Below are positions 1 to 9,451 of a DNA stretch of 40,707 bases, piece after piece. How positions within the stretch are numbered: position 1 is the first letter of the stretch; every line of letters starts with the position of its first letter. The DNA comes from an uncultured Flavobacteriales bacterium (GTDB taxonomy: Bacteria; Bacteroidota; Bacteroidia; Flavobacteriales_D; JABDKJ01): positions 1-40,707 of the forward strand of contig CALFHF010000207.1 of the NCBI GenBank assembly GCA_937875855.1, in the 5' to 3' direction. Below the pieces are notes generated by a model. It was not told where the DNA came from. It saw only the letters and a program-made list of their open reading frames with translations, and made no database searches. The position numbers and the translations under genes are program-made.

Positions 1-39
1 CCTAACTTTCTTCTTTTTCTTGCTACCAGCTTTGGCCAT
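1..39 (-). CDS. rpsK: 30S ribosomal protein S11, N-terminal fragment (partial)
   Basis: Only the first 13 codons are inside the window. They read MAKAGSKKKKKVR, the basic lysine-rich start typical of S11, and the gene runs off the left edge. It follows rpsM by 22 bases, the usual rpsM-rpsK order of the alpha operon. S11 sits on the platform of the small subunit. The start codon is intact; nothing can be said about the rest of the protein. Confidence 0.85.
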   Translation of the reverse strand, partial: MAKAGSKKKKKVR

Positions 40-61
40 GATGCTTCGTTATTGCTGATTA

Positions 62-439
62 TTACTTAGTTGCCTTCTTCTTGTTCGCAACAGTCTTCCT
101 CTTACCCTTCCTTGTTCTGGAATTGTTCTTGGTATGCTGCCCTCTCAATGGAAGACCCGCACGGTGGCGAATCCCTCGGTAACAACCGATGTCCATCAGA
201 CGTTTAATGTTCGTCTGGATTTCAGAACGCAAAGCACCTTCTACGCGGTGTTCATCGTTCAATACCTTACGAATGTTCGCTAATTGATCGTCAGACCAAT
301 CTTGAACTTTCACTGCATAGTCCACACCGGCTTTATCCAATATGCTATGAGCAGTCGTGCGACCAATACCGAAGATGTAGGTTAATCCTATCTCTCCCCT
401 TTTATTTCTAGGTAGGTCTATTCCAGCTATACGTGCCAT
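62..439 (-). CDS. rpsM: 30S ribosomal protein S13
   Basis: This 125-residue protein has the family start [20 protein letters not shown] and the GIGRTTA helix-two-turns-helix segment near residues 24-30. It ends in a basic tail ([14 protein letters not shown], about residues 109-122), which in other ribosomes reaches the P-site tRNA. S13 lies in the head of the 30S subunit and forms bridges to the 50S. It follows rpmJ and precedes rpsK, the standard order. Length is normal for Bacteroidota. Confidence 0.97.
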   Translation of the reverse strand: MARIAGIDLPRNKRGEIGLTYIFGIGRTTAHSILDKAGVDYAVKVQDWSDDQLANIRKVLNDEHRVEGALRSEIQTNIKRLMDIGCYRGIRHRAGLPLRGQHTKNNSRTRKGKRKTVANKKKATK

Positions 440-472
440 GTCTCTTTATTCAATATTGTTTAAGTCCTATTC

Positions 473-589
473 TCAGCCTTGACGCTGCTTGAACTTCGGG
501 TTCTTCTTGTTTATCACATAGAGCTTCCCTTTCCTTCGTACGATCTTGCATTCTGCTGATCGCTTCTTGATACTTGTCCTGATCTTCAT
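473..589 (-). CDS. rpmJ: 50S ribosomal protein L36, zinc-ligand-poor form
   Basis: A 38-codon gene between infA and rpsM, identified by translating the gap. It starts [20 protein letters not shown] and ends [11 protein letters not shown]36 is the smallest large-subunit protein and binds 23S rRNA. Zinc-binding L36 has a C-x2-C...C...H set. Here only Cys14 remains, and positions usually Cys or His are Arg, Asn or Phe/Lys, so it should not bind zinc. This zinc-free type is common in Bacteroidota. The ATG lies 12 bases after the infA stop. Confidence 0.95.
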   Translation of the reverse strand: MKIRTSIKKRSAECKIVRRKGKLYVINKKNPKFKQRQG

Positions 590-601
590 GTCAGTCTAAT
601 T

Positions 602-820
602 TTACTTGTACCTGTAGGTTATCCTTCCTTTCGATAAATCATAAGGGGACATTTCCACTTTTACTTTATCTCCTGGCAGGATTCTTATATAGAACATTCT
701 CATCTTTCCTGAGATATGAGCAGTAATCGTATGGCCGTTCTCCAACTCAACGCGAAACATCGCATTGGAAAGGGCTTCACGGATTACTCCGTCTTGTTCT
801 ATTGAGGCTTGTTTTGCCAT
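602..820 (-). CDS. infA: Translation initiation factor IF-1
   Basis: This 72-residue protein is a single S1-type OB-fold, the whole of IF-1. Family motifs include [20 protein letters not shown] near the start, [22 protein letters not shown] in the middle and the closing [10 protein letters not shown]-1 covers the A site during initiation alongside IF-2 and IF-3. It lies between map and rpmJ with only six bases to map, so it is surely part of the same transcript. Length and sequence are ordinary. Confidence 0.97.
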   Translation of the reverse strand: MAKQASIEQDGVIREALSNAMFRVELENGHTITAHISGKMRMFYIRILPGDKVKVEMSPYDLSKGRITYRYK

Positions 821-826
821 TTTTCT

Positions 827-1615
827 TTATACCTGTTCCTTCTTCTTGGACAAGACTTCTTCTATATATTCAAAGGTGGAGAGCATTTCTGCTTTTCCTT
901 TTCTAACCACGATATCATGCTCATAATGAGCTGATACTTTTCCATCCTTGGTGATGATTGTCCAACCATCATCCAACTGATTGATTTCTCTGGACACCAG
1001 ATTAATCATAGGTTCTATGGCTAAGGTCATCCCTTCTACCAATTTCGTTCCTCTTCCTCTTCTCCCATAGTTTGGTACTTCTGGTGCTTCATGTAGGCTT
1101 GTGCCTAATCCATGTCCTACCAATTCCCTTACCACTCCGTATCCATTCTTCTCCGCATGCTCTTGTATCGCGAATCCGATGTCTCCTACTCTGTTTCCTG
1201 AGATCGCTTGAGCTATTCCTAGCGTCAAACATTCTCTTGTCACTTTCAAGAGTTTCCTGATTTCTGAGGACACCTCACCTACTTCAAAGGTATAAGCGCT
1301 GTCTCCATAATAACCATTCATATACACTCCACAATCTACTGAGATAATATCTCCGCTTTCAAGTGCTTTGGAGGTTGGAATGCCGTGCACTACTTGTTCA
1401 TTAACTGAACAACATAGTGAATTAGGAAATCCATTGAATCCAAGAAAGGCCGGTTCAGCACCGTGATCTTTTATGAACTCTTCTGCCACCTTATCGAGCT
1501 CGAGCGCACTGACTCCTGGTTTTATCAGGGCAGCCACTTCCGCTAATGTCTTGCCAACAAGTAAAGAACTTTGTCTTAATATCTCTATCTCCTCTTCAGT
1601 CTTAGAACGAATCAT
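827..1615 (-). CDS. map: Methionine aminopeptidase, type I
   Basis: This 262-residue M24 metallopeptidase removes the initiator methionine from nascent proteins. The full set of metal ligands is visible: Asp94 in SVDCG, Asp105 in GDSAYT, His168 in VGHGLG, Glu201 in AIEPM and Glu232 in YEHD. The substrate-side histidines His77 (VVHGIP) and His175 (LHEAP) are also present. There is no insert of the type II class and no N-terminal zinc finger. It starts two bases after the secY stop. Clustering of map with secY and infA is common in Gram-positives and Bacteroidota. Confidence 0.97.
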   Translation of the reverse strand: MIRSKTEEEIEILRQSSLLVGKTLAEVAALIKPGVSALELDKVAEEFIKDHGAEPAFLGFNGFPNSLCCSVNEQVVHGIPTSKALESGDIISVDCGVYMNGYYGDSAYTFEVGEVSSEIRKLLKVTRECLTLGIAQAISGNRVGDIGFAIQEHAEKNGYGVVRELVGHGLGTSLHEAPEVPNYGRRGRGTKLVEGMTLAIEPMINLVSREINQLDDGWTIITKDGKVSAHYEHDIVVRKGKAEMLSTFEYIEEVLSKKKEQV

Positions 1616-1617
1616 GC

Positions 1618-2961
1618 TTATCCGGCCATTCCGAACGCAGATGAACCACGTCCTTTAATTTTACCTGACTTCATAAGTCCATCATAATGACGAGAAAGAA
1701 GATGACTTTCAATTTGTTGCAGCGTGTCCAACACTACTCCTACCATGATGAGAAGTGAAGTACCTCCGAAGAATAAAGCAAATCCTTGCTTCACTCCGAA
1801 CATAACTGCGAATGCGGGTAGAATAGCCACTAGTCCTAGGAACATTGCCCCTGGCAAAGTAATCCTTGACAAAAGGTTATCCAAAAATTCTGAGGTCTTT
1901 CGGCCTGGCTTTACTCCTGGGATGAATCCTCCATTTCTCTTAAGGTCATCAGCCATCTGGTTAGGATTGACGGTAATCGCTGTATAGAAGTACGTGAATA
2001 TCACGACCATCAGGAAGAAGATAAAGTTATACCAGAATCCATTGATGTTCACCAAGTTCTGCAGGAAAGCTCCTGGCTCTGCGTTTAAGGCTTGAGCAAT
2101 GTACAATGGCACGAACATAATCGCTTGAGCGAAAATGATTGGCATTACACCAGCAGCATTCACCTTCAATGGAATGTACTGTCTAACTCCTCCATATTGC
2201 TTATTCCCTACAACTCTCTTCGCGAACTGCACTGGTACTCTTCGAGTGGCCTGCACTAATGCGATGGTAGCTGCGATGACAAGCAAGAGGAATACAATTT
2301 CTACAAGCAACATAACTAATCCTCCTCCACCGATTCCGGTTTGAGAAATAACTTCTTGGATGAATGCTCCAGGTAAGCTAGCGATAATTCCAATCATGAT
2401 CAATAATGAGATACCGTTTCCGATACCACGATCCGTGATTCTTTCTCCCATCCACATTACGAATAGCGTTCCAGCTGATAGGATAATAATCGAAGTAATC
2501 CACCATCCTGTAGTTTCCATTGGCACTGCGCCTGGCACTGTAGTAACTGTTGCAGCTAGGTAACCTGGCGCTTGAAGTGATGTAATAGCCACTGTCAAAA
2601 AACGCGTAATCTGATTCAACCTCTTCTGACCGCTTTCTCCTTCTCTCTGCATCTTCTGAATGCTTGGAACTGCTATCCCCATCAATTGCATGATGATGGA
2701 TGCGGATATGTAAGGCATGATACCTAGTGCAAAAATGGATGCTCTACTGAAGGCTCCTCCTGTGAATAAGGCCAAAAGCCCTATGAGACCATCACCTGAA
2801 GATCCAGATGCCCCTGCTTCGAGTGCGGCCAAGTCTACACCTGGTAGTACAACGAATGAACCTATCCTATATATTAGGATAAAGCCTAGGGTAACGAGGA
2901 TTCTTGATCTAAGTTCCTCGATCTTCCAGATATTCTTCAGTGTATCGATGAAGTTCTTCAT
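1618..2961 (-). CDS. secY: Protein translocase subunit SecY
   Basis: This 447-residue inner-membrane protein forms the pore of the Sec translocon with SecE and SecG. It has the usual ten hydrophobic segments. The N-terminal part reads KNIWKIEELRSRILVTLGFI, followed by the glycine/serine-rich plug-side loop around residues 45-60 (ALEAGASGSSGDG). The cytoplasmic loop carrying conserved basic residues (RRVPVQFAKRVVGNKQYGG, about 240-258) contacts the ribosome and SecA. It follows rplO at the end of the spc block, as in most bacteria. Confidence 0.97.
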   Translation of the reverse strand: MKNFIDTLKNIWKIEELRSRILVTLGFILIYRIGSFVVLPGVDLAALEAGASGSSGDGLIGLLALFTGGAFSRASIFALGIMPYISASIIMQLMGIAVPSIQKMQREGESGQKRLNQITRFLTVAITSLQAPGYLAATVTTVPGAVPMETTGWWITSIIILSAGTLFVMWMGERITDRGIGNGISLLIMIGIIASLPGAFIQEVISQTGIGGGGLVMLLVEIVFLLLVIAATIALVQATRRVPVQFAKRVVGNKQYGGVRQYIPLKVNAAGVMPIIFAQAIMFVPLYIAQALNAEPGAFLQNLVNINGFWYNFIFFLMVVIFTYFYTAITVNPNQMADDLKRNGGFIPGVKPGRKTSEFLDNLLSRITLPGAMFLGLVAILPAFAVMFGVKQGFALFFGGTSLLIMVGVVLDTLQQIESHLLSRHYDGLMKSGKIKGRGSSAFGMAG

Positions 2962-2979
2962 AGTGTGTGTCTCTTAGCT

Positions 2980-3429
2980 TTAAGCAATCACAGTTGCGCT
3001 TCCTCCTTTGGCTTCAATTGCTTCTTTAGCAGAAGCAGAAAAAGAATGTGCTGTCACATTCACGGCAGTGTTCAATTCACCACGTCCAAGAATTTTTATC
3101 AAATCCTTCTTAGAGGCCAACCCCACAGCCACCAAGCTCTCAGGATTGAAATCCTTTACTTTTTGCTCTACCGCAAGTGCTTCGATCACATCTATATTGA
3201 TCGCTTTATACTCTACACGATTCCTGTTCTTGAAACCGAATTTTGGAATTCTTCTTTGAAGGGGCATTTGTCCACCTTCGAATCCTCTTTTAGTCTTGTA
3301 ACCTGAACGGGACTTCGCTCCTTTATGTCCGCGTGTGGAAGTTCCACCTCTACCGGATCCTTGTCCCCTTCCTACTCGCTTACGCTGCTTGGTCGAGCCT
3401 TCCGCAGGTCTTAGATTACTGAGTTCCAT
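2980..3429 (-). CDS. rplO: 50S ribosomal protein L15
   Basis: This 149-residue protein starts MELSNLRPAEGSTKQRKRVG and has the long glycine/arginine-rich N-terminal extension (GRGQGSGRGGTSTRGHKGAK) that threads into 23S rRNA. A globular domain with LQRRIPKFGFKNR and the C-terminal GGSATVIA follows. L15 is a late-assembling core protein of the 50S subunit. It lies between rpmD and secY, its usual place, and stops 18 bases before secY starts. Confidence 0.97.
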   Translation of the reverse strand: MELSNLRPAEGSTKQRKRVGRGQGSGRGGTSTRGHKGAKSRSGYKTKRGFEGGQMPLQRRIPKFGFKNRNRVEYKAINIDVIEALAVEQKVKDFNPESLVAVGLASKKDLIKILGRGELNTAVNVTAHSFSASAKEAIEAKGGSATVIA

Positions 3430-3451
3430 GTTTATCTATCTTCTAAAATTC

Positions 3452-3631
3452 TTATTTCTCCGTTACAGTCACAAGGTGCTTCACCTTGTTCACCATTCCT
3501 AGGATCTGAGGTGTTGCCTCATGCTCCTTTGGGTTATGGAGTTTCTTTATTCCAAGGGCTACCAAAGTAGCTTTCTGGTCTTTAGGCCTATTGATGGCGC
3601 TCTTAACTTGTGTGACGTATATCTTAGCCAT
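3452..3631 (-). CDS. rpmD: 50S ribosomal protein L30
   Basis: This 59-residue protein begins MAKIYVTQVKSAINRPKDQK. The characteristic LxIKKL...HEATPQILGMVNKVKHLV follows. An in-frame upstream extension to 3700 exists, but it overlaps rpsE and has no family similarity, so I place the start at the ATG at 3631. L30 is a small two-stranded alpha/beta protein on the 50S solvent side and is absent in some lineages. It lies 10 bases after the rpsE stop. Confidence 0.95.
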   Translation of the reverse strand: MAKIYVTQVKSAINRPKDQKATLVALGIKKLHNPKEHEATPQILGMVNKVKHLVTVTEK

Positions 3632-3641
3632 GATCTCTTTA

Positions 3642-4157
3642 TTATCCTCTGAATACCTTCTGAACATCGATTCCTCTGTCCTTGGCAACCATACGGGCAT
3701 CTCTGAGTTTCATCAACGCATCCATAGTTGCTTTCACCACGTTATGTGGATTTGAGGAACCTTTAGACTTAGCCAATACATCATGAATACCTACACTCTC
3801 AAGGACGGCACGCATAGCACCACCAGCTATAACGCCTGTTCCGCTGGAAGCAGGCTTGATGAATACACGTGCACCAGAGTACTTACCATATTGCTCATGA
3901 GGAATAGTTCCGTTAATCACGGGAATCTTAACGATGTTCTTCTTAGCATCATCAATAGCTTTCTGGATTGCTCCAGGAACTTCCAATGATTTTCCAAGGC
4001 CATGTCCTACGATTCCATTCTCATTTCCTACCACTGCGATAGCTGAGAAGCTGAACGTACGTCCACCTTTGGTCACCTTAGTGACACGGTTTACAGCAAC
4101 GAGTCTGTCTTTCAGCTCGATGTCGCCCGCTTTCATTTTGTTATTGTCTTTCGCCAT
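3642..4157 (-). CDS. rpsE: 30S ribosomal protein S5
   Basis: I chose the start [20 protein letters not shown] at 4157, giving 171 residues, because it falls four bases after the rplR stop. The longer frame to 4190 would overlap rplR and add residues unrelated to S5. The double-stranded-RNA-binding domain carries [18 protein letters not shown], the loop where spectinomycin-resistance changes occur in other species; no obvious resistance change is seen. The C-terminal domain holds the [15 protein letters not shown] segment. S5 acts in decoding accuracy and helicase activity at the mRNA entry. Confidence 0.96.
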   Translation of the reverse strand: MAKDNNKMKAGDIELKDRLVAVNRVTKVTKGGRTFSFSAIAVVGNENGIVGHGLGKSLEVPGAIQKAIDDAKKNIVKIPVINGTIPHEQYGKYSGARVFIKPASSGTGVIAGGAMRAVLESVGIHDVLAKSKGSSNPHNVVKATMDALMKLRDARMVAKDRGIDVQKVFRG

Positions 4158-4161
4158 TTTC

Positions 4162-4515
4162 TTAGAATTGCAATCCGCCTTCTCTTGCACCTTCAGCTAG
4201 AGCTTTCACTCTACCGTGATACAGGTATCCATTTCTATCGAATACCACTGACTGGATTCCTTTGTCTTTTGCCACCTGGGCAATACTTTTTCCAACTGCA
4301 GTTGCCTGCTCTATCTTAGCACCTGTCTTCGCGTCTTTGTTGTTCAAGCTAGTCACTGACCCTAGGGTCACGCTGCTCAAATCATCAATCAGCTGGGCGT
4401 AGATTTCTTTATTACTTCTGAAGACCGCGAGTCTTGGCCGCGCTGGAGTTCCGATTACAGATTTTCTTGATCTGCTCTTAATCCTAATTCTTCGTTGTTG
4501 CTTAGTAAGTCTCAT
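4162..4515 (-). CDS. rplR: 50S ribosomal protein L18
   Basis: This 117-residue protein binds 5S rRNA together with L5 (also in this cluster). Its basic N-terminus contains [20 protein letters not shown], followed by [17 protein letters not shown] and the closing [20 protein letters not shown], all diagnostic for L18. It sits between rplF and rpsE with spacers of eight and four bases. Nothing is unusual in length or sequence. Confidence 0.97.
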   Translation of the reverse strand: MRLTKQQRRIRIKSRSRKSVIGTPARPRLAVFRSNKEIYAQLIDDLSSVTLGSVTSLNNKDAKTGAKIEQATAVGKSIAQVAKDKGIQSVVFDRNGYLYHGRVKALAEGAREGGLQF

Positions 4516-4523
4516 TATCCTAC

Positions 4524-5075
4524 TTATTTAGAAGATGTCTTACCTGCTTTCCTTCTCAACTGCTCACCTACGAACTTGATACCTTTTCCTTTGTATGGTT
4601 CAGGCTTTCTCAAGCTTCTAAGTTTCGCTGCTGCTTGTCCAAGCAATTGCTTGTCACAGGACTGCATGGTCACTATCGGGTTTTTTCCTTTTTCAGTCTC
4701 TGCGGCTATGCTGATTTCCTTGGGAAGCTCCATTATGAAAGGGTGAGAGTATCCTAGGCTCAACGTCAATTGCTGACCAGATACTTGTGCTCTATAACCA
4801 ACACCGACCAGCTCTTGCTGTACTTTGTACCCATCAGTCACACCTTCAATCATATTGAAAATGAGTGAACGGTATAGGCCATGAAAAGCTTTAACTTGCT
4901 TTTCTTCTGAATTCCTAACCAAGGTTAGAACACCATCTTCCACTTTGGCAGTGATTGATGAATCCATAAGTTGGCTTAACTCGCCTTTAGGACCTTTCAC
5001 ATGAACCGTATTTCCATCCAGCTTCACCTCCACTTTGGCAGGTATCTGTACTGGTGCTTTTCCTATTCGTGACAT
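4524..5075 (-). CDS. rplF: 50S ribosomal protein L6
   Basis: This 183-residue protein has two duplicated alpha/beta domains. The start [19 protein letters not shown] and the C-terminal signature [20 protein letters not shown] are typical. L6 sits near the factor-binding site and the sarcin-ricin loop of the 50S subunit. The gene lies between rpsH and rplR in the normal spc order, 25 bases after the rpsH stop. Confidence 0.97.
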   Translation of the reverse strand: MSRIGKAPVQIPAKVEVKLDGNTVHVKGPKGELSQLMDSSITAKVEDGVLTLVRNSEEKQVKAFHGLYRSLIFNMIEGVTDGYKVQQELVGVGYRAQVSGQQLTLSLGYSHPFIMELPKEISIAAETEKGKNPIVTMQSCDKQLLGQAAAKLRSLRKPEPYKGKGIKFVGEQLRRKAGKTSSK

Positions 5076-5100
5076 CTCTTCTCTAATTTATTGTCTACGC

Positions 5101-5499
5101 TTAATACACGTAGCAGATCACTTCACCACCCACGTTTTCTACTTTGGCTTCTTTATCGCTCATCACCCCTTTACTTGTAGAGAGGATACAGATTCCAAGT
5201 CCATTAAGAACTCTAGGAATCTCAGTGCTTCCAGAATACCTGCGTAGACCTGGAGTACTTGCGCGCTTTAAAGAAGTGATGGCTGACTTGTTAGTCACCG
5301 CATCATACTTCAAGGCAATCTTGATGCTTCCTTGAACTTTGTCCTCAACGAATTTGTAGTTCAAGATGTAGCCTTTTTCTAAAAGTATCTTGGTGATTTC
5401 CTTCTTTATGTTAGAAGCTGGAATCTCCACTACTCTTTTATTGGCTTTTATTGCATTCCTGACTCTGGTCAGGTAATCTGCTATTGGATCGGTATTCAT
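5101..5499 (-). CDS. rpsH: 30S ribosomal protein S8
   Basis: This 132-residue protein starts MNTDPIADYLTRVRNAIKAN and ends with the S8 signature LNGLGICILSTSKGVMSDKEA and GGEVICYVY. S8 binds the central domain of 16S rRNA and in Escherichia coli also represses the spc transcript by binding near rplE. Whether that holds here cannot be read from the sequence. It lies between rpsN and rplF. Confidence 0.97.
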   Translation of the reverse strand: MNTDPIADYLTRVRNAIKANKRVVEIPASNIKKEITKILLEKGYILNYKFVEDKVQGSIKIALKYDAVTNKSAITSLKRASTPGLRRYSGSTEIPRVLNGLGICILSTSKGVMSDKEAKVENVGGEVICYVY

Positions 5500-5527
5500 T
5501 ACGAATCTTATCGCTTAATATAAATTC

Positions 5528-5797
5528 TTACCAGCTGGCTTTCTTAACACCTGGTATCTTTCCTTCTAAGGCCATATCACGGAACAATACACGGGAAATC
5601 CCGAACTGTCTCATGTATCCTCTTGGTCTTCCAGTTAGCTTGCACCTATTGTGCAATCTAACTGCTGCAGAGTTAGCTGGTAGCTTTTGAAGGCCTACCC
5701 AATCTCCCTCTTCTTTGAGTTTTTTACGTTTGGCAGCATAACGTGCTACCATCTTTTCTCTCTTACGCTCTCGCGCTTTCATTGATTCTTTAGCCAT
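5528..5797 (-). CDS. rpsN: 30S ribosomal protein S14, long zinc-free form
   Basis: This 89-residue protein is the long S14 type. It starts [20 protein letters not shown] and carries [20 protein letters not shown], then the closing [11 protein letters not shown]. The short zinc-binding form has two C-x2-C pairs; here only one cysteine is present, so no zinc site is expected. S14 lies in the 30S head near S3 and S10. It begins four bases after the rplE stop. Confidence 0.97.
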   Translation of the reverse strand: MAKESMKARERKREKMVARYAAKRKKLKEEGDWVGLQKLPANSAAVRLHNRCKLTGRPRGYMRQFGISRVLFRDMALEGKIPGVKKASW

Positions 5798-5801
5798 CCT
5801 A

Positions 5802-6350
5802 CTATTTCTTTACGAATGGGAATTTGAACTGATTTAGAAGAGCTTTCGCTTCTTCATCTGTCTTCGCAGATGTCACGATGGTAATATCCATACCATTGAT
5901 GTTCTTCAACTTATCGATGTCGATTTCTGGGAAAACGATCTGTTCCTTGATTCCCAAGGTGAAATTTCCTCTGCCATCGAATCCGCTTGCTTTCACGCCA
6001 CGGAAATCTCTAGTTCTAGGAAGTGCGATAGAAATCAATCTATCAAAGAAGTCATACATGTTATCTCCACGTAAGGTGAGCTTGGCTCCGATTGGCATCC
6101 CCTTCCTCAATTTGAAGTTAGAGATATCTTTCTTGGAGAAACAAGCCACAGCTTTTTGACCTGTGATAGCACTTAATTCTTCAATTGCTGTATCGACCAT
6201 CTTCTTGTCAGATACTGCCTTTCCTAATCCTTGATTAATGCTAATCTTTTGTATTTTAGGAACTTGCATGACGGACTTGTACTTGAACTCTTTCATTAGA
6301 GCTGGTACGATTTCGTCTCTATACGTATGTTTTAATCTTGGCTGATACAT
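5802..6350 (-). CDS. rplE: 50S ribosomal protein L5
   Basis: This 182-residue 5S rRNA-binding protein contains the motifs [39 protein letters not shown] and the C-terminal [20 protein letters not shown]. The frame could open one codon earlier at a GTG, but I take the ATG at 6350. The rplX stop overlaps it by one base (TGATG), a junction that usually couples translation of the two genes. L5 contacts P-site tRNA through the central protuberance. Confidence 0.96.
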   Translation of the reverse strand: MYQPRLKHTYRDEIVPALMKEFKYKSVMQVPKIQKISINQGLGKAVSDKKMVDTAIEELSAITGQKAVACFSKKDISNFKLRKGMPIGAKLTLRGDNMYDFFDRLISIALPRTRDFRGVKASGFDGRGNFTLGIKEQIVFPEIDIDKLKNINGMDITIVTSAKTDEEAKALLNQFKFPFVKK

Positions 6351-6673
6351 CACTTGACCTCTTGACCTGATTTCTTATAAAACTTGACATATTTCCCATC
6401 AGCACCTAGCTTCTTGCCCACTTTAGAAGGAACTCCTCCTTTAGGGTCAATAAGCATAAGGTTTGACATATGGATTCCTGCCTCTTGCTTGACGATACCA
6501 CCTTCAGGATGCGTAGCATTAGGCTTGGTATGCTTGGATACCAAGTTCTTGCCCTCCACGATGGCTCTCATCTTCTTCTGGTCGATTTCCAAAACCTGTC
6601 CCTCATCGCCCTTATGGACTCCGGATATGATTCTGACATTATCGCCTTTCTTTATGTGCATTTTCTTTTGCAT
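6350..6673 (-). CDS. rplX: 50S ribosomal protein L24
   Basis: This 107-residue protein has a KOW motif near the start ([21 protein letters not shown]), which is diagnostic. The basic [21 protein letters not shown] follows. L24 is an assembly initiator that binds the 5' end of 23S rRNA. A GTG lies one codon upstream of the ATG; I use the ATG. A start a few codons further in (MHIKKGD) is also possible. It follows rplN by 13 bases and overlaps the rplE start by one base. Confidence 0.95.
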   Translation of the reverse strand: MQKKMHIKKGDNVRIISGVHKGDEGQVLEIDQKKMRAIVEGKNLVSKHTKPNATHPEGGIVKQEAGIHMSNLMLIDPKGGVPSKVGKKLGADGKYVKFYKKSGQEVK

Positions 6674-6686
6674 CACTTCTTTCTTA

Positions 6687-7055
6687 TCAAAGCACTTCTG
6701 GTGCCAATGAGACTATCTTCATAAAGTCCTTCTCACGAAGTTCTCTTGCTACAGGTCCGAAAATCCTGGTTCCTCTAAGTTCACCTGTAGCGCTCAATAG
6801 CACTACTGCGTTCTCATCGAATCGGATGTAAGAACCATCTGCTCTTCTGATCTCTTTCTTAGTCCTAACGACTACCGCCTTAGACACGGTTCCTTTCTTC
6901 ACATTACCTGAAGGGACCGCTTCCTTCACGGAAACCACTATTTTATCTCCTATAGAGGCATACCGTCTGGCAGTTCCTCCAAGCACTCTGATACAAAGGA
7001 CTTCTTTTGCCCCGCTGTTATCAGCTACTTTTAATCGTGATTCTTGTTGTATCAT
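6687..7055 (-). CDS. rplN: 50S ribosomal protein L14
   Basis: This 122-residue protein opens [20 protein letters not shown] and has the five-stranded barrel motifs [13 protein letters not shown] and [20 protein letters not shown], ending [17 protein letters not shown]14 contributes to the inter-subunit bridge with 16S helix 44 and is one of the most conserved proteins of the 50S subunit. It lies between rpsQ and rplX in standard order. Confidence 0.97.
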   Translation of the reverse strand: MIQQESRLKVADNSGAKEVLCIRVLGGTARRYASIGDKIVVSVKEAVPSGNVKKGTVSKAVVVRTKKEIRRADGSYIRFDENAVVLLSATGELRGTRIFGPVARELREKDFMKIVSLAPEVL

Positions 7056-7086
7056 CTCTATTCGTGCAAATTACCCGTGATAAATA

Positions 7087-7350
7087 TCACTTCGCCTTTT
7101 CAATGACTTCTACCAATCTCCATCTCTTGCTTTTGCTCAATGGACGCGTTTCCATGATACGCACTGTATCTCCGATTCCGCATTCCTGCTTCTCGTCATG
7201 CGCCATGAACTTGGTAGTAGACTTTACGTATTTACCGTACTTAGGGTGCTTCGTCTTATAAGAGACAGCAACTACAATGGTCTTTACCATCTTGTCACTA
7301 GTCACTACACCAGTCCTTTCTTTTCTCAGATTCCTAGTTTCAGTTTCCAT
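7087..7350 (-). CDS. rpsQ: 30S ribosomal protein S17
   Basis: This 87-residue OB-fold protein begins [20 protein letters not shown] and contains [20 protein letters not shown] and the closing [20 protein letters not shown]. The open frame extends ten codons upstream into rpmC, but those residues are not family-like. The ATG at 7350 lies one base after the rpmC stop, so I use it. S17 is a primary 16S binder needed early in 30S assembly. Confidence 0.96.
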   Translation of the reverse strand: METETRNLRKERTGVVTSDKMVKTIVVAVSYKTKHPKYGKYVKSTTKFMAHDEKQECGIGDTVRIMETRPLSKSKRWRLVEVIEKAK

Positions 7351-7351
7351 C

Positions 7352-7558
7352 TTACTTCGTGTTTGAAGTTTCAAGTTCACGCTTCCTCAATTCAGTGAGC
7401 ATGCGTGCAATATTCTTACGTGAGGCGCCTAATGACTTAGGGTTCTCTAGTGGAGATATGCTATGATTCAATTTCATCTTAGCTAATGTCTCTCTTTCAA
7501 AAGACAGCTTCTCCTTAATCTCGTCCGAAGACAAATCTTTTATCTCGTTATAATTCAT
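7352..7558 (-). CDS. rpmC: 50S ribosomal protein L29
   Basis: This 68-residue protein of two helices starts [20 protein letters not shown] and has the conserved [20 protein letters not shown] and [11 protein letters not shown] segments. L29 lies beside the peptide exit tunnel with L23 and forms part of the docking site for trigger factor and SRP. It lies 12 bases after the rplP stop and one base before the rpsQ start. Confidence 0.96.
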   Translation of the reverse strand: MNYNEIKDLSSDEIKEKLSFERETLAKMKLNHSISPLENPKSLGASRKNIARMLTELRKRELETSNTK

Positions 7559-7570
7559 GGCTCAATTCAA

Positions 7571-7990
7571 TCAAGCAATATAATCTCTTCTTACTACAAA
7601 CTTCGTTCTCACAGGTAGCTTTTGAGCTGCCAATCGAAGTGCCTCTTTTGCAACTTCAATGGAGACTCCATCAGCCTCGAACATCACCCTTCCAGGCTTG
7701 ATTACAGCAACCCAGTGGCTAGGTGCTCCTTTTCCTTTTCCCATGCGCACTTCAGCAGGCTTAGATGTCAATGGCTTATCAGGGAAAATCCTAATCCACA
7801 CTTTTCCCTCTCTCTTCATGAACCTGGTCACCGCGATACGAGCTGCCTCGATTTGACGAGAAGTGATGAATCCTTCATCCATGGACTTCAATCCAAAGGA
7901 TCCGAAATCAACTGAAGAACCTCTTTTCGCGTTCCCCTTGATTACTCCTTTTTGCTGCCTTCTGAACTTTGTTCTTTTCGGTTGTAGCAT
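7571..7990 (-). CDS. rplP: 50S ribosomal protein L16
   Basis: This 139-residue protein starts [20 protein letters not shown] and carries [40 protein letters not shown] and the closing [14 protein letters not shown]16 organises the A-site side of the peptidyl transferase region. The GKGKGAP loop, whose arginine is hydroxylated in E. coli, is present. It follows rpsC by 32 bases. Confidence 0.97.
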   Translation of the reverse strand: MLQPKRTKFRRQQKGVIKGNAKRGSSVDFGSFGLKSMDEGFITSRQIEAARIAVTRFMKREGKVWIRIFPDKPLTSKPAEVRMGKGKGAPSHWVAVIKPGRVMFEADGVSIEVAKEALRLAAQKLPVRTKFVVRRDYIA

Positions 7991-8022
7991 GATTTCTTAA
8001 TTTCTTCTTTTCAGTATTGGGT

Positions 8023-8742
8023 TCAGCGTCTATCGTCTCCTCTTCTTCTTCCACCTTTTCCTCCTGGGCCGGGCTTAGACTTCTTGTCCATTCCTAGTGT
8101 AGGAGAAAGGTCACGCTTACCGAAGACTTCACCATTCATAATCCACACCTTAATCCCGATACGTCCGTAAGTCGTATGCGCTTCACTCAATGCGTAATCT
8201 ATATCAGCACGGAAGGTGTGCAATGGAATCCTTCCCTCTTTGAATCCTTCATTACGAGCGATCTCTGCACCATTCAATCTTCCTGAGATTAAAACTTTAA
8301 TTCCTTCGGCTCCCATTCTCATAGTGCTTGCTACTGACATCTTGATAGCCCTCCTATAAGAGATACGACCTTCAATCTGACGTGCAACGCTGTCTGCCAC
8401 TAATTTGGCATCAAGCTCAGGTCTCTTAATCTCAAAGATGTTAATCTGAACATCTTTCTTAGTCACTTTCTTCAACTCCTCTTTCAGCTTGTCAACTTCC
8501 TGACCACCTTTACCGATGATCACTCCAGGACGTGCTGTTTTGATAGTCACTGTAACGACCTTTAAGGTGCGTTCAATAATTACCTTAGAGATGCTTGCCT
8601 TGCGCAAACGAGCTCCTAAGTAAGTACGGATTTTATGGTCCTCAACCAACTTATCTGAGTAGTCATTACCACCGAACCAGCTGCTGTCCCATCCTTTGAT
8701 GTAACCTAGTCTGAGTCCTATAGGATGTGCTTTCTGTCCCAT
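8023..8742 (-). CDS. rpsC: 30S ribosomal protein S3
   Basis: This 239-residue protein opens [20 protein letters not shown]. An N-terminal KH domain contains the [17 protein letters not shown] loop at about residues 75-91. The C-terminal domain has [20 protein letters not shown] and [14 protein letters not shown] short basic tail ends RRRGDDRR. S3 lines the mRNA entry channel together with S4 and S5. The gene starts two bases after the rplV stop. Confidence 0.97.
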   Translation of the reverse strand: MGQKAHPIGLRLGYIKGWDSSWFGGNDYSDKLVEDHKIRTYLGARLRKASISKVIIERTLKVVTVTIKTARPGVIIGKGGQEVDKLKEELKKVTKKDVQINIFEIKRPELDAKLVADSVARQIEGRISYRRAIKMSVASTMRMGAEGIKVLISGRLNGAEIARNEGFKEGRIPLHTFRADIDYALSEAHTTYGRIGIKVWIMNGEVFGKRDLSPTLGMDKKSKPGPGGKGGRRRGDDRR

Positions 8743-8744
8743 AT

Positions 8745-9152
8745 TTATTCGCTCTTTGCTTTTCTACTGTCGACCACCAATGTTACGTGGTTCGAACGTT
8801 TTCTTATCCGATGTGCTCTTCCTTGTGGAGCCGGTTGGACACGTTTCAGCATCCTACCTCCATCTACATTAACTGTTTTCACAAATAGATTCGCTTCTTC
8901 AGCTCTCTGACCTTCATTCTTCTGTTCCCAGTTATTAATTGCTGAGGCAAGTAGTTTTTCTAGTCTACTTGAAGCCTCTTTATTAGAGAACTTCAAGATA
9001 TTGAGTGCGTCCTGCACATTCTTTCCGCGGATGATGTCAGCAACTAACCTCATCTTACGAGGAGATGTAGGGCAGTTATTCAACTTGGCGAAGGAGATGT
9101 GTTTCTGCTCTTCTTTTCGCGCTTCAGCGCTGTCGTGTTTCCGAGAACCCAT
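8745..9152 (-). CDS. rplV: 50S ribosomal protein L22
   Basis: This 135-residue protein has the core [20 protein letters not shown] and the long beta hairpin ending with [20 protein letters not shown], which reaches into the exit tunnel. Changes in this hairpin give macrolide resistance in other bacteria; no deletion is obvious here. The N-terminus has an extra basic stretch of about 17 residues ([17 protein letters not shown]) before the conserved core, a modest extension seen in Bacteroidota. Confidence 0.96.
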   Translation of the reverse strand: MGSRKHDSAEARKEEQKHISFAKLNNCPTSPRKMRLVADIIRGKNVQDALNILKFSNKEASSRLEKLLASAINNWEQKNEGQRAEEANLFVKTVNVDGGRMLKRVQPAPQGRAHRIRKRSNHVTLVVDSRKAKSE

Positions 9153-9173
9153 GATACTTGATTTTCTTTCGGA

Positions 9174-9443
9174 TTACTTCCTTTTGTTTCCTGAGTGACC
9201 TCTGAAGCTCCTGGTAGGCGAGAATTCACCGAGCTTGTGCCCGACCATATTCTCTGTTACATACACAGGGATAAACGTCTTTCCATTATGCACCGCGATG
9301 GTCATTCCTACAAAATCAGGAGTGATGGTAGATGCTCTGGACCAAGTCTTGATCACAGATTTCTTTCCGCTTGCATGTGCTTCACCTACTCGTTGATCGA
9401 GTTTATAATGCACAAATGGTGGTTTTTTTAATGAACGGCTCAT
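9174..9443 (-). CDS. rpsS: 30S ribosomal protein S19
   Basis: This 89-residue protein starts [20 protein letters not shown] and carries [20 protein letters not shown] and [19 protein letters not shown], diagnostic for S19. It lies in the 30S head in complex with S13 and takes part in bridging to the 50S. It follows rplB by eight bases in standard S10-block order. Confidence 0.97.
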   Translation of the reverse strand: MSRSLKKPPFVHYKLDQRVGEAHASGKKSVIKTWSRASTITPDFVGMTIAVHNGKTFIPVYVTENMVGHKLGEFSPTRSFRGHSGNKRK

Positions 9444-9451
9444 AGCTCTGC

